NCBI GenBank assembly: GCA_022578965.1
Contig: MU400619.1
Span: forward strand, 1 to 64,000
Length of the DNA stretch: 64,000 bases
Direction: 5' to 3'
Source: Xylaria sp. FL1777
Lineage: Eukaryota > Ascomycota > Sordariomycetes > Xylariales > Xylariaceae
In this document: positions 50,813 to 61,685 of the stretch, piece after piece
How positions within the stretch are numbered: position 1 is the first letter of the stretch
Layout of the letters: every line of letters starts with the position of its first letter
Position numbers and translations under genes: made by a program
The notes under the pieces: model-generated
Told to the model about the DNA's origin: nothing
Databases searched by the model: none
Seen by the model: only the letters and a program-made list of their open reading frames with translations

Positions 50813-51045
50813 AAAAGCAGAAGCAAAAGCAAAAGTAAAAAGCAAAAGCAAAAAGCAAAAGCAAAAGTAAAACAGAAAGCAAAAGTAAAAGTAAAAGCAG
50901 AACAGAAAGCAAAAGTAAAAGCAGAAGCAAAAGCAGAAGCAAAAATAAAAGCAAAAGCAAAAGCAAAAGCAAAAGCAAAAACAGAAGCAAAAGCAAAAGC
51001 AAAAGTAGAAGCAAAAGCAAAAAGCAAAAAGCAAAAGTAGAACAA
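50813..51045. repeat. (AAAAGC)n hexanucleotide array
   Basis: About 38 units of AAAAGC, with AGAAGC, AAAAGT and AACAGA variants and occasional 5- or 7-bp steps, span 230 bp. The plus strand is nearly all purine apart from one C per unit. The three overlapping minus-strand frames here (50779-51045, 50793-51020, 50798-51034) read Phe-Ala, Leu and Phe-Cys repeats. They are phase readings of the repeat, not genes. Confidence 0.95.
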
Positions 51046-53220
51046 AATACTAAAAAAACTTTTATATAATCTTAATTTACTGTAATTAGTAGTGTTTTTT
51101 TAATATATTCTTAAGAAAATTGCTAGATTTTCTTAATTTTGTTAAAAAAGTAATTTTGCGCTAGCTTAAAAAATCTGTTAGTCTTTTGAAGTTTTAATAC
51201 AACGTTTTTTATAACTTTGTTTTTAATTTCTATAGCATAAATTTTGTTAAAAAAATGCTTAAGTATTTTAATTTTATTTTTAGTGTTGCTATTTTTATTG
51301 CAAGCGTTATTTTTTTAATTTACTGCTATAATAATGCTTGTAAAAATAAGCATTAAGTATAATTTCTGCGCAAGCATAAATATGTTATAAGTATAAAAAA
51401 CTAATAGCTAAATAATTACAAAAAAAGGTCTGTAAATTTAGCATTACATTAAATACTTAAGTACTTTAGTTATTTATTATGTGTTTATTACTTATTTAAA
51501 CCTTAGTACTTATATACTTATTATTTAAATTTAGTATTTTAGTATTTAAGTTTTTAAGTAAATACTTTATATATATAAGTAGTAAATATGTTACTAAATA
51601 TGCTATTGTTTTATATAATTATTATACTTTTTTTAAAACATGTTAAACTTTGCGTTTTTTTTTAGTCACTTTGCTGAATTTTTTAGTAAGTATATATATT
51701 AAGCAATATAATAGCTAGCAACTATTTATTAGCTAAAAGGTCTAAAGTAATATAGCTATAATTGCTGTTTTTTTGCTATAGATTTTTAACGGTTTTTTTT
51801 TTTTTATTTTAATAAACTTATAACATTTTGTAACATTGCTGTTAAACTAATAATATATGGCTTAAAAAAGTTAAAACTAAGCTAGCTATTAGTATTAAAT
51901 GTTAAACGAGCTATTTTGAACTAAAAATACAACACTTATACTACTTATATAACAAAGTAACCTAAAACAGGCACTTTTTTATAAGTAAGCAAAAAAAAGC
52001 ACTTATTTATATATATATGTTATATGCTAAGTAAGTGCTTACTATAATTTTCACCTTTATAAAACCTATTAACATATTTTATATAGTTTTTTTAATTTCT
52101 TTTTTTATAGCTTTTTTTTTTTTATTTACCTTTAATATTTATATAAGTTCTATTTTATAAAACTTTTACAAGTATTAATTTATACTATTCTTTTATTACT
52201 TATTACTAAATTGTAAATTTTATAACGCTTTTATTTTTTTTAACAAGCTTTTTTACGCATTTTTTACATTAATTATAAAGCAAAGCTATTAAGCTTTATA
52301 TAAAAAAGTCTAATAGCTTATGTATAAACGTACTATTTAGTTAGCTAAAAATATATTTTTGTTTTACTTTAAAATGCTTACTTTGCACTTAAAAAGTTTT
52401 ATAAATAATATTATGTTTTTACGCTTAGCAAGTAGCAAATTAAGCAGCATATAGCTTTAGGAGCTTTTTAAGATTAACAATAGTAGCAAAAAAGCTAGTA
52501 AAGTTAAAGTTCTTTTGTTTGGTTTTTTTTTTTTTAACTTAGAAAATCTGTAACTTTAGCTAAATATTAGCTTATATAAACTAGAATTTCCTTATATGCA
52601 GTTTGCAAATAGTAATGCGTATTAAGCTTAACAAATGCTTTTTGTTTTTGTTAATGCAGTAATTAAGTATAAAACTTATAAAGCGCTTAATGCTTGCAAA
52701 GTTATTAAGCTTATTTAATACGTTTTAAGGCTTATTAATATTATAACGTTTAAGCTATGTTTTAGCGCTTTTTTTAATAGTATAAAACTTAGTACGTTTT
52801 TTTTTAACTGTATAGTAAACAATATTTAGCATTAAAATCTGCGTTATATTGTTTTAAGCACACGTAAAATTGTTTAAAAACAAACGTTCTAGAAATTAGT
52901 TATCTTAAATACTATTATTGCTTAAATGCTTTTGTTTAGCCTACTTTTTTATAAACAAAACTTAAATTTTAAAGCTACTATTGCTTTTTACTTTAAACTT
53001 GTTTAAGGGCTACAATTTATAAACTACTGTTAATTATTTAAATATAGCTATATAAGTTATTTAATTTTTTAAAGCAATTAAAGCTTTAGCTTTGCTGCTG
53101 CTTACGTGCTAGTAGCTATTTTTTATATTTTTGCTACGTATATAAAAAGTTCTTTATCGTTAAAATTTCTTGATAACTTTATAATTAAGGTTTTTTAGTT
53201 TATACAATATTAATTTAGCA
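51046..53220. other. AT-rich decayed DNA
   Basis: Simple TA tracts occur at 51520-51600 and 52003-52020, with T runs near 51790 and 52110. I see no gene. Confidence 0.6.
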
Positions 53221-53221
53221 A

Positions 53222-53350
53222 AATCTCTAGTAAAACTTAACCTAGCAACATTTTTAGTAAAACTTAACTTAGCTAAATCTTTAGTAAGATTTAACTTAGC
53301 TACATTTTTAGTAAAACTTGACCTAGTAACATTTTTAGTAAAACTCTGCT
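53222..53350. repeat. 27-bp tandem array, five copies
   Basis: TAGTAAAACTTAACCTAGCA recurs with TAGTAA at 53228, 53255, 53282, 53309 and 53336, a strict 27-bp period. Variation is mostly C/T and G/A (CTAGC, TTAGC, CTAGT). The period of three helical pitches equals that of the array at 33965-34050, but the sequences differ. Confidence 0.92.
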
Positions 53351-54169
53351 TTTAGCTCTTTTAAGTCTTGCAATAAACCTTTTAAGTTTTACTATTTTAC
53401 AAAATATACATTTATAACAATTTTCTTTTTTTAACTTTACCCCTTAGCTTACTATAATCAAATAAGATTTAGCAAAAAAAGCAACCTTAAACTATACAAA
53501 ATACGCTTATATAAAAGACTTTAATTATGTATTTAAACCTTAAAAATAAAAAGTTCTTATAAAGTATAAGCTTATTAATACTTTTTGCTATATATATTGC
53601 TACATATTACTAAAGAATACCTATTTAAATATAGCTATTAATGTTTTGTTTTATTTATAAATTGCTAAACGTACTTTAGTTGTAAACCTAAGCTTTAGCA
53701 ACTTTATTATGTTTAACTTAAATAGCGATTTTATAAAAGATAATCTTAAATCTAAGAAAGCAATTAATAGTACTATTTTATTTTTTGATTAGATTAAGCA
53801 AGCTAAAATATCGGAAAATAACTGTTAGCTTTTGCTTAAGCACGTTAAAGACCTTAATTATTAAACTGCTATTTTTGTTAATTTATTTTATAATAAATCT
53901 TATTATATTAATTTTTTATACTTTCTTGTTTGTTGTAACATTTATAACAAGGCATTTGCTGCAGTTTAGCGCAAATAGCTGCCCGATTTATTGCTGCTTT
54001 ACTTTTTAGTTTATATTTTTACTTCTTAACAGTAAAATAGTTATAGTTATGGCTATATTTTTCTTTATACTTTATATTTTATATTTTATAACTTAGCGCG
54101 TATAAAAATGCTGCTTAAGTTGTTAAAAACGCTTGTTTACTAACGTACAAACTTTAACTAAATGCTTAA
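53351..54169. other. AT-rich DNA with one compositional frame
   Basis: A plus-strand frame of 74 codons at 53785-54009 is Leu/Ile/Phe-rich, with a Cys-Pro-Ile-Tyr-Cys-Cys end. It has no upstream signal or homolog that I can name, so I leave it uncalled. Its hydrophobic middle comes from T-rich codons. Confidence 0.4.
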
Positions 54170-54375
54170 AGTACTTAGTAATTATGTAAAGGTTTGCTTT
54201 TTGGATGTTTTGCTAATACTTAGTAATTAAGCAAAGGTTTACTTTTCGGATGTTATTCTAAGGGTTTACTTTTTAAATATTAGTAATTAAGCAAGGTTTT
54301 GCTTTTTGGATGTTTTGCTAAAGCTTTGCTTTTTAGATATTAGTAATTAAAAATAGTACTGCTTTTTAGATATGT
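54170..54375. repeat. Composite 44-60 bp tandem repeat
   Basis: TAGTAATTAAGCAAAGGTTT recurs with TAGTAATTA at 54177, 54221, 54281 and 54341. Within units, GCTTTTTGGATGTTTTGCTAA is itself partly repeated, making an internal sub-repeat of about 30 bp. Confidence 0.85.
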
Positions 54376-55335
54376 TTTTTTTTTTTTTATAGTACGCTTT
54401 TAATTTTAATAGATTAGTTTTTAATTTTTAAGCAGGTTTTTAACGAAGCTTTAACTGTATAGCAAGCTATATTTCTTAAAACATTATGTATTAAACTAAG
54501 CTATACTAAACTAGCCCAAGCTACTAGAAGCAAAGATAGATTTTGTTAAAATGCTTTTTATAAGATTTCTAGAACTAAGCTTGCTACTACTTTACTTTTA
54601 AACTTTTTGCGAGCTTTTTTACTACTTAATTATGTAAAGCAATTCTATTAAAAGCAAATTAAAGTCCTTTATACGTAAAAAAATAATTCTTAATATAAAG
54701 CAGCATATTGCTTACTATTTTAACACCTAGACATGTAGCAAGGTTAAAAGTAGTTTAATGCTTAAGTTTATAAATCTTTGTTTAAACCTAAGGAATTTTG
54801 GACTTGAAATAAAAAAAAAAAAAAAAACAAGTAATCTTTAAGCATTTTTTTAGGTAAGTTTTCCTTGCAAAAAGTCTATATATAAAATAAGGTTAAAAAA
54901 GTGCACTAAAGATCTTTTAAGCATTTTAGTGCATATATAAAATAAAACATTAGCTTATGTTTTATTAAGTAAAAAAGCAAAATACTTTACTATTTAGTGT
55001 TTTAATATAATGCTTATTATTATATATAATTAATTTAAGCTTTATAACTTTTAATACTAATATATATTAAATTAGCAAAGGCTAAATAGCTTTATTTAAG
55101 TATGTAAAAGTATAAAGTGCTTTATTTAAGTCTTTAGCGTAAAAGTATAAAGTACGTTATTATATGTTTTTTTAAACGCTTTTTTTGTTTTATGCATTAA
55201 GTATAACACAATAATTAAAGGTAAAATAAAGGCTAATATTAAGCTTAAAACTAACTTTATTTTATATATAATAATTTATTATAGCTGCAAAAATATTGCT
55301 AATAATTGTTATATTAAAATACTAGCTAAACTATA

Positions 55336-55470
55336 AGCTCTTTTAAAGAAGCAAATTATGTATATAGCTTAAAAGTAGCTAGTAGTAGCTACTTATTGCT
55401 TACTTTTAAAGGAGCAAATTATGCTTATAGCTTAAAAGTAGCTAATAGTAGCTACTTATTACCTGTTTTT
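55336..55470. repeat. 63-bp duplication, each copy with a hairpin
   Basis: GCAAATTATG(T/C)(A/T)TATAGCTTA occurs at 55351 and 55414. Each copy contains AAGTAGCTA, four bases, then TAGCTACTT, a perfect 9-bp inverted repeat kept in both copies. Confidence 0.88.
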
Positions 55471-55909
55471 AAAGCTTTTTTAAAGCATAAACTTACTATA
55501 TATAGCTGTTTATATATAGTTAATTTACCATTTATAACTACTATTATATTAAGCTAAAACAGCATGCATTTATTGCTTTTATACTAGTTAACTTTTATAT
55601 AATAAGCGTTTATATATTTAAACGCAACAACAATTAATTTAGAGCTTTTTAACCTTTTATTTGCTTATATGTTTTAAATTAGCAAAAGCTAAATAGCTTT
55701 ACTTCTGGTTTTAATTTAGCGTAATATAATATATATCTAAAGCTTGTGCTTTTTTAAGCTAAATAAATTCTGCTTTTTTACATTGCACATAAAACAAGCA
55801 CACTTAATATTTGCATACTTATTTTTAGCTTATTAACTTAGCACTTTAGCTTTTGTTATTTTATTATTTTAATTAAATCTAGCTTTACGTTTATGCTTAG
55901 CTTTATTTA

Positions 55910-56480
55910 CGTAAGCTTACAGGTTTAAAGTTATAAAATATAAACATAATAATATCTTTAGCAATAGTATAATATATTGCAGTATTACGTTTAAAGAACG
56001 CAACAAGAATGCTTACGCAAGCTTACAAGTTTAAAGTTATAAAATATAAACATAATAATATCTTTAGCAATAATGCAATGCGTTATAGTATTACATCTAA
56101 AAAACGCAACAGAAGTAAGCTCACTTTTATTTCCTTGTTTTATGCACAACTTAACTTTAACAGCTTAATAAAATAAACATTAACCTTTGGCTATAAACAT
56201 AAAACAAAATAATATCTTTAGCAATAGCGTAATATGTTGCAATATTACGTTTAAAAAACATAACAAAGGTAAGCTTACCTTTATTTCCTTATTTTATGCA
56301 TAACTTAACTTTAATAGTTTAATAAAGTAAATATTAACCTTTAGCTATAAACATAAAACAAAATAATAATGTTTTTAGTAATAGCGTAATATGTTATAGT
56401 ATTACGTTTAAAAAAAGATTTTCTGGTTTTAATTTAACTTTAATAGCTTAATAAAGTAAACAGTGACTTTTAGCTAATAG
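55910..56480. repeat. 106-157 bp repeat, four copies, palindromic joints
   Basis: AATATCTTTAGCAATAG lies at 55951, 56057, 56211 and (as AATGTTTTTAGTAATAG) 56368. Each copy then has GTAATATGTTGCAATATTAC, a 7-bp inverted repeat, and GTTTAAAAAACGCAACA. Copies 2-4 add AACTTAACTTTAA(C/T)AGCTTAATAAA. GTAAGCTTAC palindromes mark the joints at 55911-55920 and about 56017. At 56265-56282 one joint is an 18-bp perfect palindrome. The element is unidentified and resembles nested palindromic miniature elements. Confidence 0.85.
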
Positions 56481-56689
56481 CTTACTAGTTGCTTAAAAAA
56501 CCTAGTTAGCAGCAGGTTTTTCTTTATATAATTGTAGATCATTAAAATAGCGCGCATAATTATAAACTAAATATAAAAGAAAAAGTTCATATATATAGTT
56601 TGCTTATTGCGCCTTTTAGTTATTTAAAAATACAAAAGGTTAAAGTTTAATAGTTGTAATGTTTTAACGCTAGTGTTTATAATCTTATA

Positions 56690-56960
56690 AGCTTTAATAC
56701 GTATGCTTATATGTTTAAGCTTTTGTAAGCTTTAACGTATGTACTACGGACGTTTAAACTTTTGTAAGCTTTTTGTGAGCTTTTAATGTAAAGTACTACG
56801 TATATATAAACTTTTGTAAGCTTTAAACGTTATATGTACGTTTGTACGCCTAAGCTTTCGTAAGCTTTTTGTAAGCTTTAATATATGTACTATATACGCC
56901 TAAGCTTTTATAAGCTTTTTATAAGCTTTTAATGTAAAGTACTATATATATATGTACGCT
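56690..56960. repeat. Irregular 40-60 bp repeat related to the 18.4-kb array
   Basis: Units contain (G/C)(C/T)TTA(A/G)(A/G)CTTTTGTAAGCTTT and AATGTAAAGTACTA(C/T)(G/A)TATATA. The 18-mer CGTTTAAACTTTTGTAAG at 56751-56768 is identical to 18647-18664 in the 54-bp array, so the two arrays probably share an ancestor. Confidence 0.78.
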
Positions 56961-57904
56961 ATAAAATACTTACTAAAGTGAAGTAAAGCTATTAAGTAAG
57001 CTAGAAATAAGTAAGCTTAGGCTTAATTATACAGTAAAAATAAGTTGTTTTAAATTATAAAACGCTTGCTTTACAAAAAAAGAACACTAATATAAAAAAT
57101 AGCTACGTTATATTTAACCTTTAAGACTTTACACTTTTTGTAACTGCTAATTAATTAAAATTAGGCCTTATAAATTAAAAGAAGTTGCAGAAAAGCTTTT
57201 AAAAAGCAGTACTGCATAACTGCAAAAGTAATATAATAGTCCGAACTTTCCTAAATAATAGCCTGATTTTTATTTAAAATAACTTTCTTATTTTTATTTT
57301 TCTAAAGATTAAATAAATAAACAAACCAATTTAATAACTTATAAACGCGCATAACGTTAAAGTATAGCATAGCAAATATAACAAAAGCTATATATTAGGG
57401 CTTAAAACTAAGTGGTTAACTTTTTATTTTGCATATAATAATCTGTTATGGCTACAAAAGTTCATGCCTTTTATCTGGGCTATTGTTAAACATAGTAGCT
57501 ATCCTTAAGTTTATATATAATTAGTTCGGAGCTTTTTAACCTCTGTGGTTTGCTTATATGTCTTAAATTAGCAAGGTCTTAAATTAGCAAGGGCTAAATA
57601 GCTTTACTTTTAGTATGCAAAACAGTTTTAATAAATCTTAATTTATTGCAGTATAATCTTGGTGTTTTACTAAATTATGTATTTAGAAATAGCATAAGGT
57701 GTTTAGCTAGTTTAATATATATAATAGCAAGCAATTAACTTATTAGTAAAACTAATCCGAAATATATAAATACGAATTAACTTATAAGCTTATATAAAGT
57801 ATAGCTATTAATATAGCATTAATACGGAAAATAGCCACAGTTATTTTATAAAATTAAAATTAAAAGCAACTAGATGTTTTTAAATAATTTATTAAGTTTA
57901 ATCG
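56961..57904. other. AT-rich DNA without a gene
   Basis: Slightly less degraded patches (for example 57240-57300 and 57400-57560, with TAAGTGGTTAAC and CTCTGTGG) lie in otherwise decayed sequence. TTAAATTAGCAAGG is duplicated at 57563-57590. No frame of note. Confidence 0.55.
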
Positions 57905-58095
57905 TTTAAAATTTTTAACGTTTAATAGTTTTTTAACGTTTGATAGTTTTTTAACGTTTGATAGTTTTTTAACGTTTAATAGTTTTTTAACGTTTGATAG
58001 TTTTTTAACGTTTAATTGTTTTTTAACGTTTAATTGTTTTTTAACGTTTGATAGTTTTTTAACGTTTGATATTTTTTAACGTTTAATAAACGCTT
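57905..58095. repeat. 18-bp minisatellite with TTTTTTAACG core (copy C)
   Basis: About ten units of GTTTTTTAACGTTTGATA, with TTTAATA and TTTAATT variants, repeat exactly every 18 bp. They end in AATAAACGCTTAATAAACGC. The core, period and orientation match the arrays at 18987-19195 and 20085-20370. Copies are closer to each other than in the other two arrays, suggesting a younger expansion. Confidence 0.93.
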
Positions 58096-58609
58096 AATAA
58101 ACGCAACGCTAAAAAGCTATAGTATAAAATCTATTGTATATTAGGTTCCGTTTAGCTAAAACTACTGTAATACTACTTAGCTTTTATTTGTTTAGCTACT
58201 AACATTTAGCAGCTAATCTTTATGTAAAATAACCTTATTTTTCTTTGCATTAAGGTTAGTTAGAAAAAAGTTAGCTTTTAAATACCTAGTTATTTAGTTT
58301 TATAAAGCAATTTAAACTATTATAAGTTAAAAAGTTTTAGTTTAGCATGCATTTTTTTAACTTATATTGCTTGCTAATATAGGTAACATTATAAGTATAA
58401 AATATAACTAAACTTTTAAAACTTTAATACTTCTTTGTTAATTAGTTAATAACTTTAATTAAAGTAAATATATTAATAAAAAGCATATATTAAGTTATAA
58501 ACGCAAGTTATTTTCTTTTTCTAAATTTTGTTAAATAATAGGGTTTAAATAAAGTATAGCTGCTAAAAGTGTGTTATAGCACTTTATAACAATAATTATT
58601 ATAAGCCTT

Positions 58610-58951
58610 TTGCTTTTATTAATACTACTTGATTTTGCAGCTAAACCTTGCAAACGAACTACATTTTGCTGCTTAATTACCCGCAAGCAAGCTACATTTT
58701 ATAAACATAATTTGCAAAGTAAAATATTAGGTTTAAATAAAATTATAATAAAGGCTTTACTAAAAAATATATGCCTTTTTGCTAAAAACAAAATACGCTT
58801 ATTAAACACAAAAGCTAAATTAGACTTTTTACTTACTTTGCTATAGCTAAACTATACTTATGTTAATAAAAAAAAACATTTAACGTTTAATAACTTGCGT
58901 TTTATTATATATAAAGGAAAAACAAATAATATATTTTACTTTATTATTGCG
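58610..58951 (+). pseudogene. Short fossil coding frame, unidentified
   Basis: One phase is open for 78 codons (58610-58843), then continues past a single TAG (58844-58846) for about 35 more codons to the next TAA. It has a Cys/Arg/Thr-bearing start (Lys-Pro-Cys-Lys-Arg-Thr) and a Lys/Leu-rich end. It uses more varied codons than the compositional frames of this window. Gly is rare and Asn/Lys abundant, as in the other fossil frames. Beyond 58951 stops cluster. No family recognised. Confidence 0.35.
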
Positions 58952-59366
58952 TAAAACTAATTATAACAATAGTTATTGCAATAATAGCTAGCACGTATAA
59001 AATTAAGTAAAACTAAAAGCACTTTTAACTTTAGTAGTTTTTATTAGCTAAAATACGCCTGTTTAATAGGCTTAACATATATTATAGTTAAAATAGCCCT
59101 TAAAAATATAAAACCTTGCACAAGGCTTGCTATTTTGTTACCTTTTTAATTTGCATAATATGCTCCCTTACTTAATACTTTTGTTGCTATGCTATTGCTA
59201 TGCTAAACGTTTTTATAATTTATAGTTAAATTAAGTCTTTTAAGCTTGTTAATAATACGCTAGCACTTAGCTTTTTAAGCTTTTTACATGCTTAACTTAT
59301 TAAATGCGCTTGTTATAATTGTAATTATTCCACTTTTAACACGCTTAAGCACTGTTTTAACTTTAC

Positions 59367-60360
59367 TTATAATTTTTTTCTTTTAAAGATTATACTGCAA
59401 ATATCCTTAAAAACCGCTAGCATGCAAATTTCTAGTGTTAAAAAACATAAAAATACTACTAATAAAAATAATAAATCTAAAAGTACTATTGTTTTTAAGT
59501 TTCGTTTTTTTTTGCTTGCCTTAAAATTAACTTTAAAGCTACTAAGCTTTATAAAACTACTTCTTAAAACTTCGGCCAATTTAAAATTGCTTAATAAGCT
59601 AGTTTTTAAACATAAAATTGCTATAGAAAAAAATGCAAGGGTAATTCTCTTAAATAATATTTAACCTCTTTACGTTATAATTAAAAACGCTATAATACAC
59701 CAAAAAGAAATCATCCTAAAAAAGATATAAAGCTAGGTTTTGTGCTTAATAAAAAAAAACACAATATATCTAAGATTTTTTCGATTAGCTAAGTTAGTTA
59801 AAAGCACTTTAGCTACCGAAACAACATTATTAAAACTATAATACATTATTAAGCAAGCCAAATTATTAGCAAAACAAAGGTGCTATAAAGCAGCATAAAA
59901 CCACTTTGTTTATATATTAATGCTAAACTTAACATTTAGCAAAAACAGCTAAATTAGTATTAAGCTAGCTATAACTACTACTATTGCAAAAAATTTAGTT
60001 TTAAAACTATAACATAGCATTAAAAGAAAATATAATATAGCGCTTTAGCTAGCTTAATTTGCTTATAATAGCAACAACATAGCACAGTTTAAAACCTTAA
60101 ATAAACAACATTTTAACTAATAGCATTAAAGCAGTAACAACTGTAAAAAAGTAAACTATGTTTTAATTACTAACGTTATAAACTTAGAGTTAAAGGTTAA
60201 AATCTATAATATAGTCTTAAATATAGGTATTTTAAGCTGCAATACTTATTTTAATTAAACAAAGTATTTATTTCTCCAGTATAAGCTAATTGCTATCACT
60301 ATTAAAACAAAAGTAAGGTTGTTAATATATAATCTTTTATTACAGCTTAGTATTTAAATA
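59367..60360. pseudogene. Fossil coding DNA, strand uncertain
   Basis: On the plus strand the phase starting at 59422 is stop-free for 80 codons and then has about 13 TAA/TAG and no TGA in its first 300 codons. On the minus strand an overlapping frame (59367-59579, 70 codons) is also open. Its continuation reads sensibly if stops stand for Trp or Gln. One is the shadow of the other. The plus reading would be Glu/Leu-rich once Lys is read as decayed Glu. The minus reading contains Ser-Phe-Ile-Lys-Leu-Ser-Ser-Phe. No family recognised. It is probably a transposable-element gene remnant. Confidence 0.38.
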
Positions 60361-61587
60361 GCTGCGTAGCATAAACATATGTTGCAAGTTTAAACCTTTA
60401 GGTTTTAAGCTATTAAGCTTACAGCTAAAAAGCAAAAAGAGCTATTTAATATAAAACTTGTTTTTGTTCTTTTAATTGTAGTTATGTTATACAAATAAAA
60501 GCTTTACTTTATATGCAACTATTAATTCTTTATTAGAATATATAGCTTTATTAGCCTAAGATCTATAAGAAGCCTTTTAACTACATATATATTACTAGCA
60601 TTACTTAAAGCTATTAGCACATAGATTAGTATAAAGTATTTTGCTAGTATTAAAAAATAAATCTTATTTAACAAGAGCTAAAAAAGAATATAACTTACTA
60701 CTTAACTTAACATATTCGTTAAAAAACTTAATTAATAGGTTTTTTGCTAACTTAACTTTATTAAGATCTTATTTTGCTATTAAACCATTTTAATACTATT
60801 GCTTACGAATATATACTACGTTTGCTTTAAATAAAAGCTTTAGTTGTTGTTTTAATGCTATGCACTAATTTAGCATAACTTTGCAAGCATATTTTGTTAT
60901 TAAATTTCTAAACCGAACACTTAGGCTTACTAATTACTGCTACTTTAAAAAAATAGCAGTTTTAAAGCATTATACCACAACTTTTAGTGTTAAACAAGCG
61001 TAGCATAGCTATGCTTAGTTCAAGTTATCTATAAGTAAATCTAATGCTTTACTAACATTTTTTAAAGCTATTCCTCCTTTTGCACTTAAACTAATTACAT
61101 TAGCATTTTTACTAATTTGTTCGTTTATTTAAAGTCCTTTAACTTAAAAAAAAAGCTCGTTTTTAATCTGTTATTTTAAATAAGCTTTTTAATTTTATAA
61201 TATGTAATGTTAGCATTAATTGCTTAAGCCCTTTATTAAAAAAAAGCATTAAAAAACAAAATTAAAAGCGCAGCTACTATTAACAAAGCTTAAAAACACT
61301 ATAAAAAGCTATGTTTTATAAAGCTACTTTTAACTATTTGTTTGTTAATATTTTTAATAGCCTGCTGTTCTGTTTATTCTATTAAATCTTTTGCAATTTA
61401 ATAAACTAGTATTTCTCCTTTGTTGCTTTTTTTAAATACAAGGCCTAGCTTTCTAATATTTATGTTAAAAGTGCTAATTAAGCCTTTGTTTGCACTTAAG
61501 GTTTAATTTATGCTTAGGCTGCTAATTGCTTACTTAATGTTTATAGCTTATAACTTTTGTTATTTTTAGTATAACTATAATTATAAA
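60361..61587. other. Decayed coding-textured DNA
   Basis: The plus phase of the fossil frame continues to about 61050 with rising stop density, then is lost. There are no repeats of note. Confidence 0.4.
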
Positions 61588-61685
61588 GGGCCCTCCCGGA
61601 AAAAAAGAAGTTAATATTAAAGAGCTTCCTTAAAAAAAAAGAATTAAAGTTTAAGTTAAAGTTAAAATTAAAGTTAATTTTTAAT
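61588..61685. other. GC-rich spot followed by short A/T-rich repeat
   Basis: GGGCCCTCCCGG at 61588-61599 is a run of twelve bases with a single T among G and C, in a region otherwise near one G/C in four. It shares CTCCCGGAAAAAA with 13972-13984. About 40 bp later, units of AAGTTA/AAATTA repeat (61645-61682). The minus frame at 61541-61732 (63 codons) is a phase reading of this, not a gene. Confidence 0.6.

Noticed and set aside
50779..51045. Phe-Ala, Leu and Phe-Cys repeat proteins resembling a membrane or signal-rich protein
   Set aside because: These are three overlapping phases of the (AAAAGC)n array, read on the minus strand.
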